From: Phoronis australis
Taxonomy: Eukaryota; Phoronida; Phoronidae
NCBI GenBank assembly: GCA_002633005.1
Contig: NMRA01000153.1
Span: 372,784-436,783, forward strand
Direction: 5' to 3'
Length of the DNA stretch: 64,000 nt
Part shown: piece by piece, positions 13,441 to 24,037 of the stretch
How the letters are laid out: every line of letters starts with the position of its first letter
How positions within the stretch are numbered: position 1 is the first letter of the stretch
Notes under the pieces: model-generated
The model's database searches: none
The model's input: only the letters and a program-made list of their open reading frames with translations
Told to the model about the DNA's origin: nothing
Program-made: the position numbers and the translations under genes

Positions 13441-14569
13441 CACAGCAGACCAGTTTTTAATACCATCTATATTTAAACTTTGGGTGCACAAAACATGTAC
13501 TCCTTTTAGGCAGCATGGCATCTATTCTTGGACTGTTACAGGCTCAGTGGCTTAAACATTCAACTGCCAACATTATGCCAGTACTTAAAAGAGTTAGGTA
13601 AATGGAGTTGACCCCAATAAAAGGGCAACTATTCACATGGAACCTCCCTAAAGATGGTTCCACTGATCCAATCTATTTGTAACTCATCCACTAGTAGGAA
13701 TCCTAACTTTCTAGTTGTCACAACCAACCCCCCCATCAAGAATATGGTTATATGCAAGTATACCCTCCAATGTCCACAAGACCACAACTTGGTTAACTTG
13801 CTTAGTGTATTACAAGTTCTTATGCAACTTTTGCCTTCTGAAGCAGTCTTCTCACATTGTGATGGCTATTAAGGAGGTGTTAATGGGCAAGGCCTACATG
13901 ATGACACAGATTATTTTACTCTTCTGAGACTAGATGAGTTTTCCATAAAATCTCCAATGAAAGAGTTTATCTGCGAATAGGACCTCTCAAAATGTGCTCC
14001 TTTGTGCTACAAATTTTCCAGAAGATGGAGACCACAATCTTGTGATTTGTCTTAAGAAGTGTTTTTTTTTGACAACTACAAAATTGGGCGGAACCATGTC
14101 AAAGCTTCAAAGTTTTGACCATACAGTTGTGATGGAGATATCAAGTTCCAAAGAAGAAAAGTGGATCACTTTAAATATCTCCCCAGTAAAAATAGCTACA
14201 AAATGTTTTATCAATGTGTGGCCATGCACCACAACTAGATAGAGAGACAGTTGTGTGGAAAAATGAAATATCACTAGGTGCCGCTTGTGTTGCACTTCCA
14301 AGCTAAAGAAGAGCTCTCCCGTGGAACAACAAATAAAAACCAAAATCACTTGTAAAATTTCTATACATTAGCATGCATTAGAAAGTGTTTTCAAAGTTGT
14401 AAGTATTTCACAAGACTGTGATACAACATGCATATAAGTTTACATGTTTTCAGTACTTAGGTCTCCAGCCCCTATACAAACATGAATGTACCAAAGAGGA
14501 ATGCAAAATTAACATTCAAATGTGCAACAATATTACAGGGAATTAAATCAGTTCCCATAATTCATCACT
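13441..14569. other. Intergenic, no gene seen
   Basis: Open frames of 70-80 codons near 13654-14350 show no domain and no splice-site support. They look like chance or old repeat frames. Confidence 0.5.
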
Positions 14570-15919
14570 TACCGTATTGGCCTTAATAAGCGACCATCCC
14601 CTTATACTGGCCCCCCACACGTTGTCAGACTTCGCTGAAATAAGCATCCAGTACATGCAAAAAATGTGACCTACAGTCCTAAAATTCTACAGTAACATCT
14701 TCAACTTATTATTGTGCGCGGAATTTCTAAACTACCAGCCTCACAGCTATGTCGGTATTCAGCCATAAATACACACTTCAAACTTCTGCCGTGCTTCAAA
14801 AAGAACGCAAGTTTTGCTGACCTCGCGAGGAACGTATCCCACAATGGTCTGGTCTTTCAGAACAGGCACAGCGTACTTGTCAATAGGATTGAATGGTTCA
14901 CGTACAAAAACTTCTGTACTATTTTTAAGAGGAATTGTCAGTTTTATTAATCTCACCAGGATTCCTAATTTCTTGGTACAGTGAAGACCGTGAATGGAAG
15001 CGAGTCAGCAACCTGATGACTACCTCACAAATAAAAAAGAACTTGGTGTTAAAAGCACACGCTACATATCAGTTATCACAGACATTAATTTTCGGGAACA
15101 AGGGTTAGGATAGCATCGGAAAGAAATAATTTTGGCACAAATTTCTAATACGGTAAAAAACTTTTGCGTTACTTTTAAGAGGAACTATTTAATTAATCAT
15201 ACTTGGTGTTTCTAAAGTCAAATATCTGATAAAATGACCCACTTACATTGAACAACTCTGCACTCTTACACCCAAATCTCCCAAAATTTAAATAACTGTC
15301 AGACTGTTACGCATCCAGTCACCAGACAATTCAATGACATTAGTATATTCGGCCTTATGGAGTCATCTCAAACGTTTTAAAAGTAGATGAGACCAGCAAG
15401 TGCTAAATAAAAAACTGTTTATGTTAATTTCTTTAGTTAAATGCACACCTAGATCATTACATTACGTTTATTCTGGCAAATGAACAGTGATTACACGCAC
15501 CCGCTCACTGATTCTCACACAAATGCAGACGACCTTCAAAACAAATGTCACATGACAACATGTGTGTTCATCTAGAGAGGTACAATTGCGCAGATTTGGA
15601 CTTAAACCTGCTGTTCATTCCGACTCCATATTGACGATTGCGAGGCAGTGACGCATCGACGAGTTTTTGCCCTGGGATTTCAGCACAATTTTGTGTACAA
15701 CAATATAATTTAACAATGAAGTTTGATAGCAATGCACACCAGTTTTGTAGAAAATCTGTCAGAGGTTACAGATACATGCGAGAGTGTAAATTTGATGGAT
15801 CCTAGCTTTCGATTTCACCAGGTTTCGGAGACCGGGTTTCAACCGCCTTAGGTTAGAATAAGCGCCCCCCCAAACAAATTTTTCTAAGCACCCAGGCGCT
15901 TACCAAGGTGAATATGGTA
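14570..15919 (-). mobile_element. DNA transposon with inverted ends and HIRAN-like fragment, copy 2
   Basis: Left end taccgtattggccttaataa and right end (read inward on the - strand) taccatattcaccttggtaa are imperfect inverted repeats, giving a 1.35-kb element. Internal blocks match the element at 6256-6970 in reverse orientation. Non-autonomous: no transposase frame is seen. Confidence 0.72.
14759..14956 (-). pseudogene. HIRAN-like domain fragment inside transposon
   Basis: A 65-codon frame with VREPFNPIDKYAVPVLK, then DQTIVGYVPREVSKTC. The REP-x-NP-x-D-x-x-A-V-x-V ... V-G-Y-V-P-R pattern is a good HIRAN match. Its paralogue at 6858 is more decayed. Probably a relic of a larger transposon protein. 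Confidence 0.62.
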
Positions 15920-16740
15920 GTGAGCACACAATACAATGGACAAGTGAAATTTTATTTCTTCAATAATCTCAACTAAAATCAAAATTATGAAAATTGTAGT
16001 AATTAGCTAAGATTGAACAGTTTAGATGACAATAAACAGCCCTTTGTGAAGTTAACATTTACTGTATTTGCAGCAAGGTAACTAGTCTTTGAAAAACAGA
16101 AAAACGACCATTTTAGAATTATAAGTGAAGAATAAGCACAAAAACAAAAAAGTTAATTTTGTCCCACATTTGCGATATAATACTGTTCTCCTTCAGTCAG
16201 ATGTGCCATGTTCTCCAATCGATTTGTGTTTAGGTTACATAGGACGTTATCCACAAGGCTGTACAATTAGCCAAATACTTACAAACAGAATCTAACTTGG
16301 TGAAAGTATATATCTTCTAAAATAAGAAATTCTGTAGAATTTGATTTTTACATCATGTCAACCTGTAACTAATTAGGTCAAATGACCTTATTTTTTAGGA
16401 AAAATTTAGCGAAACAGACAGGTACATTCATAACAAAATAACAGGACCACAAACACGACCAAAGTTCATATGACATAAAATAGAAAAAACACTGTTATAG
16501 TTTTATAAATTATCGTTTCATTTGATGCAGTGTTTATTTTTTCATAAAAATCATATTTGTCCTATTTTTGGTAGCACCTCATGCAAAAGTGGAACATCTA
16601 AACAACATTGATTAACAAAGTTTGAGAACAGTGTATCTGCAAGTTTCACGTGAATCTCATCAGCCATTTCCAGGTAAGCTATGCCAAATTCAAGTGAAAG
16701 GGGGAAGATATTATCAAATCTTTTATACAAACCTATCAAC
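15920..16740. other. Intergenic, nothing recognised
   Basis: AT-rich sequence with no recognised gene or repeat boundary. Confidence 0.5.
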
Positions 16741-16744
16741 TAAA

Positions 16745-17215
16745 TCGCATAAAAATACGACAAGGAACTTCAAAGATACAGAGGAAAACGCAAAATAAAA
16801 TTGGTACAAGGGGGTATAGTGGTAGTCAGGTCGGTCCAAAAGTCATAGTCGTCCATTATCAAACAGGCACGGAAACAGTAAAAATGGCCACTAGGTGGTA
16901 TAAAATACCCTGAATCAAAAAGTGGCATCATTTTATTAATAGACACCTATTTACCAAATTTCACAATAAAAAATCCATTAAGGATATACAACGATACAAG
17001 GTAAACATAAAAACTGAAACTACCACTAGGGGACACACTGGTAGTCGGATAAGTCCGAAAATTCGCTATGCTGTCCCATCAATGAAAGGTACATATCTGC
17101 AAAATTTCATGAACATACATCCAAGGGTTTAGAAGATACAACAGCAGACACCAGACAAACAGACAGACTGATGGTAAACGAACAGACAGGGATGACATCA
17201 TAATACACCCACATA
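16745..17215 (+). repeat. Dispersed repeat B, copy 4 (best preserved)
   Basis: Shows the family's repeated layout: 'ggcca ctaggtggtataaaa' at 16886, 'tttaccaaatttcacaataa', 'taccactaggggacacactg' at 17021, 'gcaaaatttcatgaacata', 'gggtttagaagatacaacag' and a tail of 'acagacagactgatgg' ending with 'gatgacatcataatacaccc'. Non-coding and internally repetitive. Confidence 0.8.
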
Positions 17216-18298
17216 GTTATGTAGGAGCAAATAAAAAGCAATCATTTTAATGAAATCAAATACTACTGCACATCAAAGTCGCAATTTCAACTTCCCACAG
17301 ACACTTTTAAAAGGATTCCCGATAGATGTTTAAAAGCGTGATAGACCTGAACATAAAATCCAGAGGTCTAAGAAACAAAAAAATGCAGTCAGATAGGTAA
17401 CTCTCACAAAGTAACAATAATTGCAGACGAGCAAAACAGTAATTAATTTGCGATTCGTCAAACGCTCACAATAATGTTCAGTTCTCAGGATTGTTTTTGA
17501 CAGATGTGCGCAGACACTTTTAGCGATTGTTGGGTCACATTTTACTGAAATCTAACAACTAGCTGAATTACTTACCTTGAGTTAATACTGTGTTCAGGTG
17601 AAAAACTGAAAATAAGGACAAAAACTCAGTCAAGTACACATCATGACAGTAAACTCTTGCTGCTTTATCACTAATTGGCATTTTGCTCAATTTAGCTGGC
17701 TACGATTTACAAAAATCAAACAAGGCCGTTTTATTCTTACAAAATCGTTCTCGTATTTCTTGTGGAGATAGGGTTCTACTTCCATAACCAACAAATAGAA
17801 ATAGTGTCTTATTTGAGTAAGGAATCTTATGAGATTGATTTTATAAAAAATAAACCAAAATTTAATTTTTGGTTTTAGCCAGCTAAACAGAGCAAAAGGC
17901 AGCTTTAAGTGTCTAAGTATGAAATGACACGGCAACACTAACAAAAGGACATGCCATCATAAGAGTTTATCAAATTTATTTAATTCCCCACAATAACAAA
18001 TCAAATTCATTCACAACTTTTTGGGGTGTGATTAATGGAAATGCAGGGAACATAATTTCTTTACATTTTAATCATAAGTACAGGTAAATGCAAAAGATGA
18101 TATCGCAGCTCAGAAATCGAATTAACATTATATCCGTGGAACTAAAAATTTCTAACATAAAACAAACAGGCATGTTATTGCTGGCAAAACTTTTAGACAA
18201 TGGTCAGTCAGTGAACTTTCATATGAATTTTTTTTCATTACGAGACAATTACAAAAGAAAAAAATAAAGGTGTTTGTAGAACATCCCACCCACTGAGA
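17216..18298. other. Intergenic, nothing recognised
   Basis: No supportable gene. AT-rich. Confidence 0.5.
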
Positions 18299-18930
18299 CT
18301 GATATTCACGGGGTATAGGCTTGATTACAACCACGGTCAATAGATATTCACGGGGTCTAGGCTGGATTACAACGCTCGTGGATTGATATTCACGGGGTCT
18401 AGGCTGAATTACAACCACGGCAGATTGATATTCACGGGGTATAGGCTTGATTACAACCACGGTCGATAGATATTCACGGGGTCTAGGCTGGATTACAACG
18501 ATCGTAGATAGATATTCACTGGGTCTAGGCTGAATTACAATGATTATGGATTGATATTTACCGTAATTCACGGGATCTAGGCTGGATTACAACCACGGTC
18601 AATAGATATTCACGGGGTCTAGGCTGGATTACAACGCTCGTGGATTGATATTCACGGGGTCTAGGCTAAATTACAACCACGGCAGATTGATATTCACAGG
18701 GTATAGGCTTGATTACAACCACGGTCGATAGATATTCACGGGGTCTAGGCTGGATTACAACGATCGTGGATTGATATTCACAGGGTCTAGGCTGGATTAC
18801 AACGATCGTGGATTGATATTCACAAGGTCTAGGCTGGATTACAACAATCGTGGATTGATATTCACGGGGTCTAGGCTAGATTACAACGATCGTGGATTGA
18901 TATTCACGGGGTCTAGGCTGGATTACAGCC
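18299..18930 (+). repeat. 42-bp minisatellite, ~15 copies, with 6-unit higher-order repeat
   Basis: The unit is built on gatattcacggggtctaggc followed by tggattacaacgatcgtgg. A block of six units is duplicated: accacggtcaatagatattc occurs at 18330 and 18592. The offset is 262 bp, that is 6 x 42 plus a 10-bp insertion near 18560. As 42 is a multiple of 3, frames stay open on both strands (units like IFTGSRLDYNDRGL), but nothing else supports coding. Confidence 0.95.
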
Positions 18931-20171
18931 ATGACCTCCACCATGCTCCGTTTGCATTTGGATCATAGAGACAAAGCAAAATATTGCAGTTGGCGGGCAG
19001 AGAGGCCTTTTATGATGTGTGCAAGACTCGCTCTGAACTCTGAAGATTTAAATTTCTCAAGAAAATAGGCTCCAACAGCGTTTGTCGTGATATTGTGGAA
19101 TTGTATCACTCACTTATTGCACTGGTATTATTCTTAAAATTAGCATCAGCATCCATCTCGGAAAAATTACAGACTTCGGCCTAAGGTCTTGATTTTGCAT
19201 AATTTCTGACAATTTCTCCTAAGACAATATATACTGAGTTTATAAGCGTATCAATTTGGACAGAAGTACTGTACAATCCGTTTCTCCTCATTTTTCGAAA
19301 CACACATGCATCGTTTTGTTCCAGTGTAATGATTTCTGTACTGTTTTCATGCACCTCGTAAACTGAGATGGACCTAACATTTTTGTAAAGAAGGCCCACC
19401 AATCCCGAGAGTTTGAAAGTTCAAAGAGAATACTGCATTACATGGAAGGAATTCCCCACCTCAGGTTGCACTCAGCCAGTCAACTCAGGAGGAAAGCCAC
19501 TTTCAGAAATAACCCGCGTATCCCGATTCTGCGGTATTTACCCACAATGCTGTGCATCAGTAGAGCACTTGCCCCAAAGTTGTACACTGGTGATGTGCTT
19601 AGATCACTTTTTTACATTAGAAGTTTTCCATTCCTTAAACTGATGGCAATGTTTTACTGATATCGATGGCAATGCAGAAATTAAAAATTTAAAAAATGAA
19701 GTGACGTGGGATGAGTTGTTCTTCGTGCAGAGATATTCCTGGATTGCGCCTTTGTGCCATTAGTGCATAAAAAGATAAAAAGGCGCAAGTCATAGCAGCA
19801 ATGCGTTCCAAACATACAGAATTCTAGTCAACTTACAGCCAGTCGGGTAAAACATAACTTAATTTTATTTTGATTGCCTTTGGGGCCTCTGTTTCATATT
19901 ATACTACTTTAATTACACTAAGTCTGCTGGGCACAAGCTTTTGAAAAATGACACACTTTTATCATCAGGCGCACCCGAAGAGCACAGGTTCAAACCTGGA
20001 AATCCCTGTTCATGCGCCCAACTAGGTTCAGAAGTACATTAGCCACCCTACCATTCAAAAACTAAAGGTTAAGCCATATAACGCACTTTTTCTATCTCCG
20101 TAAAAGAGGAGAACTAAATTCAGGATGTGGGATTAAATTACTGCGATTGCTCATGAATGACTCAGTCAAAT
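18931..20171. other. Intergenic, nothing recognised
   Basis: Frames of about 73-76 codons on each strand at 19181-19660 have no recognised domain and no convincing splice sites. No gene called. Confidence 0.5.
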
Positions 20172-20358
20172 GGGGGCTCGAATTCTCAGCTATGTGGACC
20201 TTTTACTAACAACATAGTCAACTTAAAAAAAACGGTACCGCTATTGGAGCAGTACGTGCTATGAATTGTGCGTTTGCACCTTTTTAGTGGACTTTTATCT
20301 CGTCTGAGGCGGACCTTTGTGCCCACTTCACCAAATGGGAGGGCTCATTCGAGCCCCC
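20172..20358 (+). mobile_element. Small MITE with GGGGGCTCGAAT ends
   Basis: gggggctcgaat (20172-20183) and its reverse complement attcgagccccc (20347-20358) bound a 187-bp element. The interior (gtgcgtttgcacctttttag, then 'gaggcggacct') is shared with 25794-25980. Confidence 0.8.
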
Positions 20359-21259
20359 CCTGGGTGTGTGCATGATGCCGCAGTAATGGTAGAAACAATG
20401 GAATACCCAAACTGATAAATGAATCTGGACCACCCAGATACAAGTATAGGTAGGCTAGTGAGTTAGGAAGCGACAGTGCCAGTTTACAATAGACAAATCG
20501 CCAAAACAAAACATACATAGGCTAACTTAGAAGTCTGACTTCTAAGTGCTAGGACTGCTACACGGTCAGTCAACTCTCAAGTCAATGAACAGTAATTAGC
20601 CAAATGAACATTGAACAGCACTGCGCTCCTGCACCATTAGTTCACAATGCATAGGCTGGCACTCGATGTTACGCCGAAGAAACAAAGATTAAAGTAGAAA
20701 AGTAGTCAACCACAGTCACAGACGCCGGCGAGGTTAGAGAATCGACGACAATCCATGCCGCTTATATCAGGACAGGAGATCGCCAAAATACCTAGTCCTT
20801 TGTGAGGCTGCACTTACCAATATAATATAACTGAAACCGCATATCGAGAAAAGTGAAGCCTTTTCCGCTCATGCGAATATTCAAGACGTAAAATGCATTG
20901 ATGTAACAGCAAGCCTAAAGCTTTCAACTGCAGAAATATCTTCGGCACAAGCAACCCATTTGACCAGACACTTACATTGCGCACTGTCTGGGCGCAAGTT
21001 TACGGAACTTAACGAGGTCACTCGGGTTAGGACGAGCTCGAGGTAACTTTTAATAATACCCTCCCAATAGTCCGTTGTCCAGGGGCTTGTCCACCGCGAT
21101 GGACCAATTATTGGAATAGATAATTTTGAAATACACCAAATTATAACGTAAAAGCTGCATTTGTGTTTATGAAATTTTTCAAATTGCGGATTCTAAGTTG
21201 CCCAGTCGTCCTTTCTTGAAATTACTTTTCGACTCCTGGAGCAATGAAGGTGAGGGTAC
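20359..21259. other. Intergenic upstream of CIMIP1
   Basis: No gene seen. Ends in the CIMIP1 promoter region. Confidence 0.5.
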
Positions 21260-21274
21260 GTTACCAGGAGAAAC
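21260..21274 (+). promoter_or_regulatory. X-box-like RFX site upstream of CIMIP1
   Basis: GTTACC-AGG-AGAAAC fits the RFX X-box half-sites GTNRCC and RGYAAC with one mismatch and a 3-bp spacer. It lies about 120 bp before the CIMIP1 ATG, the usual place in ciliary genes. Two inverted CCAAT boxes (ATTGG) lie between it and the ATG, near 21297 and 21335. Inferred from sequence only. Confidence 0.55.
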
Positions 21275-21394
21275 CAAATGCTTTTCACATACGCCATATT
21301 GGTTATTTACTTTTTGCGTGGGTCATTGGTCGTGAACGTGTTGGCGTTAGCGTCGTTTACTGGCCGTTTTTGAGAGCATTAACTGGTACCACCG

Positions 21395-21462
21395 ATGGCT
21401 GAAAAACCAGTTATCGGCAAACAAGTAGCAAAGTGCAACTTTGTTGCTAATGATGAAATATG
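21395..21462 (+). CDS. CIMIP1: CIMIP1 exon 1
   Basis: Starts at the ATG in accgATGGCT and codes MAEKPVIGKQVAKCNFVAND plus EIW, split as TG|G over the donor ATATG|GTAAGT. No longer upstream frame competes for the start, and the family begins MA-K-P. Confidence 0.94.
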
Positions 21463-24036
21463 GTAAGTTTTGAATAAATGCCTTGATCAGGCTTGATCCC
21501 TCACTGACCGGGTAATGGGTGGTGCCAGGTAGTTATTAGTGTGTCATGGCCGTTGACGTTGTAGGATTAAATTTATTTTTAACCGTGAAATATGACCAAT
21601 TGGACAAGCCAAAATTTTGACGAAGGTAATAAGATGGCTTTTTATATTCAGTAGGTCGATGGTGGTGTACTTTTAATTTGCCACAAGCCAGTTTAGCTAC
21701 AGTGACAGCGTAGGCACTGGTCGTATATAGCGGTCCATGACTTTGAGAACCAGTTTTATCCACTGAATAACGAGCTCGTTATTCAGTGACTGCCTGGTTC
21801 TCGAAATTAGGAAATGCTATATCCTACCAGTGCCGACAGTGTATCCTCGGTTGACAGTACAAACCCAAAATTCAAAAGATTGACTCCTGGTTGGTCACCA
21901 ATGCTGTACTATGGGACAAGGTTGTCGATAATTATCGCAGGGAGTTGGCAACAATTTTTGAGTGAAAATACAGTAAAAACAGAAATCCAAGAAATCAAAC
22001 TTTACCTGGCATTAAACTTTATTGATGATCTGGGATCTTTTACACATGCAATTAAGTTAAAAATCCGGAATAATGCTTTGGAAAACATCATTGTGAGTTG
22101 TGGGATGTCGATTGTGGTTTCACTTTTGTGAGCCAACGCTTGTATAATTTTAGTCTCTTAATTGATATTCTATCAGTGTATGAAATCATTCAAAAGCCCA
22201 CAGAAATGTGTTTTATTATGTCCTGACAAGTTTGGCTAAAATATAGAGAATTCATATGGAACTGCAACATGAAGTGAAAGTCATGGTTCCACATCAAAAA
22301 AAGCAGCGGTAATCTCTGAGTTATTTATGTATGAATTCAAGACAAATATATATTGCTCTGTTGTATAATACATGAACAGATCAGGAATTTGCATAAGGGG
22401 GGGGGGGCTAAGATGAAAATTCTCCAGCTAAATATGGACGTGAAGCCATCTTATACACCAAAAGTAATACGGCTAGAAATAAGCTTGTTTTGTGTCCCAA
22501 ACACTTAATAATTGGATTGTAGTTCTTGGTATATTAAGTCTTTAAGTGCTTCTCATTTTGTCATGACTTGTACACCATTAGTTAATGTTCAGATTTTTTT
22601 TTAGGAAGGACCATTGTCACCGTGAGCAACTTGCAAGGAAAGACTGGCCTGACAAGTGGTCGTTTATGTCAGGAGATTATACTGATGTAAGCAGTACCCT
22701 AGCACCTCCTCCCCACTCTTACCACTTTGGGGATCAACTTATTCATACTTGCTGCCAGACATCTCAATTTTAACGCGACTTTCCCGCTTTTTGAAGGTTT
22801 ACCCCATAACTCACCACATTAGGAAAATGTCCCACTTTTTGACACACACTGCTAGACTGAGGTATTGCCATATATTTTTGTGATATTCCACCCATTCAAC
22901 TTAAAGAAATGCAAAAAAACACTGACATGGTGTTTTTTGTGTATTGCGTAACATTTTAATTCCAGATGTCCTATTTTTTCATTTTCATGTTTTGTCGTCG
23001 CTTATTATGGGTGTCACATAGAGCTCTTAGTTAATCTCCAGGAAAAAACGTAAGAATCACCGAACACATTTTCGGTTATTGTTATCCTGTTATTGTTATT
23101 CTTTTTCATTCCTAACGGTTACTGATGCCATAGCTTTTGGGTCGGCATCTGCCGCAAGGGGGTGCTATAGTATGTATGTGGTATTTTTCCTTTATGCGGT
23201 ATTTTTCCTCTGTTGTCTATATGTAAAGTTACCTCTCTCATTCGTCTGTTTTCTCAATATGTTTTAACTTTTCTAAAGCATTTTAAGTGTCTAATTTTTA
23301 CTATGCTGAGATCCGTTTGTAGGCCTTTCTACCATTTCATATCTTTCTGCTCCAAAATGGATTTTACGTAAAGAAAAATGCAAAAGAAATTGCCCTTGAT
23401 GACTTTCTCGTTATGGCTTTCTAAAACCACTCTGAGGTGGTGGCGTGTTATGATAGCTGTCTCGTTATGAAGACTCTGCTTACATCGTTTCAAAAGCAGC
23501 CATTTGATGCCCATTATTTGTCTACTAATGGCATCTTTCAGTTGTTTGTCTACTAATGACATCTTTCAGATGCATAATCCTATGTGAATTGTATCTCATC
23601 AGGCATAGTTTGTACAGTGCATGTCAAAACTAATCAGATAGAATTTTGGGTCATTTTGTCAGATTATTTTTGGGGTGTACTGTAGTAATTCATAATAATT
23701 CACCTTTAGAATTTATTGTTATTCTGATTTGTATTTTATTTTTTTATTCAGTAAATTCATTTTGTAACACATACATTAGGGTCTAATGTTTTTTTTCAGC
23801 TTGTAAGAGATGAGATGCAAAAACCAAAAAAGGACACAAAGATAGCAAGTGAGACATTAAAACTCCCCCCTATTAAAGTTTTTCCTTCACCAAAACCAAT
23901 ACCAGTGACCACAGCAAGGGTTATAGGTTGGAGGTCAACTGATCCGCAGTTACGTCTGGAAAAGTATGGGAGGTACTGCCGAGGCAAAGGAGGACTGATT
24001 AGACAACTGAAGTGGCCATTGGAAGGAATTCAATAA
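21395..24036 (+). CDS. CIMIP1: Ciliary microtubule inner protein 1 (C20orf85 family), 3 exons
   Basis: The encoded protein of 128 aa matches human C20orf85/CIMIP1 (137 aa as I remember it). Landmarks are MAEKPV at the start (human MAQKPL), NDEIWKDH (QDEIWKYR), WPDKWSFMS (WPQNWGFLT), IKVFPSPKPIPVTTARVIGW (IKVFPSPPVPQTTQGFIGW), RSTDP, and the end LKWPLEGIQ (LCWPKQGVH). CIMIP1 binds inside the tubulin doublet lumen of motile-cilium axonemes. Coding exons are 21395-21462 (phase 2 end), 22605-22686 (phase 0 end) and 23800-24036, all GT-AG. The start ATG has GCACCG-type context at accgATGG. AATAAA at 24032-24037 overlaps the stop codon; a second lies at 25634. Confidence 0.96.
21711..21836. repeat. 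Long foldback with a perfect 28-bp palindrome at its centre
   Basis: cactgaataacgag and its exact complement meet at 21774/21775 with no loop (21761-21788). Pairing continues outward: gagaaccag with ctggttctc, and taggcactgg with ccagtgccga. This gives arms of about 60 bp inside CIMIP1 intron 1. Confidence 0.9.
22605..22686 (+). CDS. CIMIP1: CIMIP1 exon 2
   Basis: Follows a T-rich tract and ttag. Encodes KDHCHREQLARKDWPDKWSF then MSGDYTD and ends GAT|GTAAGC. It carries the W-P-x-x-W-x-F core typical of the C20orf85 family. Confidence 0.95.
23800..24036 (+). CDS. CIMIP1: CIMIP1 exon 3 with stop
   Basis: 79 codons with TAA. Basic first half (LVRDEMQKPKKDTKIASE), then the family signature IKVFPSPKPIPVTT and VIGWRSTDPQLRLE and the terminal RQLKWPLEGIQ. 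Confidence 0.96.
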   Translation, partial: LVRDEMQKPKKDTKIASETLKLPPIKVFPSPKPIPVTTARVIGWRSTDPQLRLEKYGRYCRGKGGLIRQLKWPLEGIQ

Positions 24037-24037
24037 A
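24032..24037 (+). promoter_or_regulatory. AATAAA overlapping the CIMIP1 stop codon
   Basis: The stop codon TAA is embedded in AATAAA. If used, the 3' UTR would be only about 20-30 bp. A second AATAAA at 25634-25639, followed by a GT/T-rich stretch, would give a 1.6-kb 3' UTR. I cannot tell which is used. Confidence 0.4.

Noticed and set aside
18152-18968. Repetitive coding frames on both strands
   Set aside because: Product of the 42-bp minisatellite; no start, domain or splice support.
21711-21836. A microRNA precursor hairpin
   Set aside because: The arms meet without a terminal loop and the centre is a perfect palindrome, which suits a foldback element better.
21814-22131. A 105-codon + strand frame in CIMIP1 intron 1
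   Set aside because: No domain is recognised, it begins in the right arm of the foldback, and the CIMIP1 exons splice cleanly around it.
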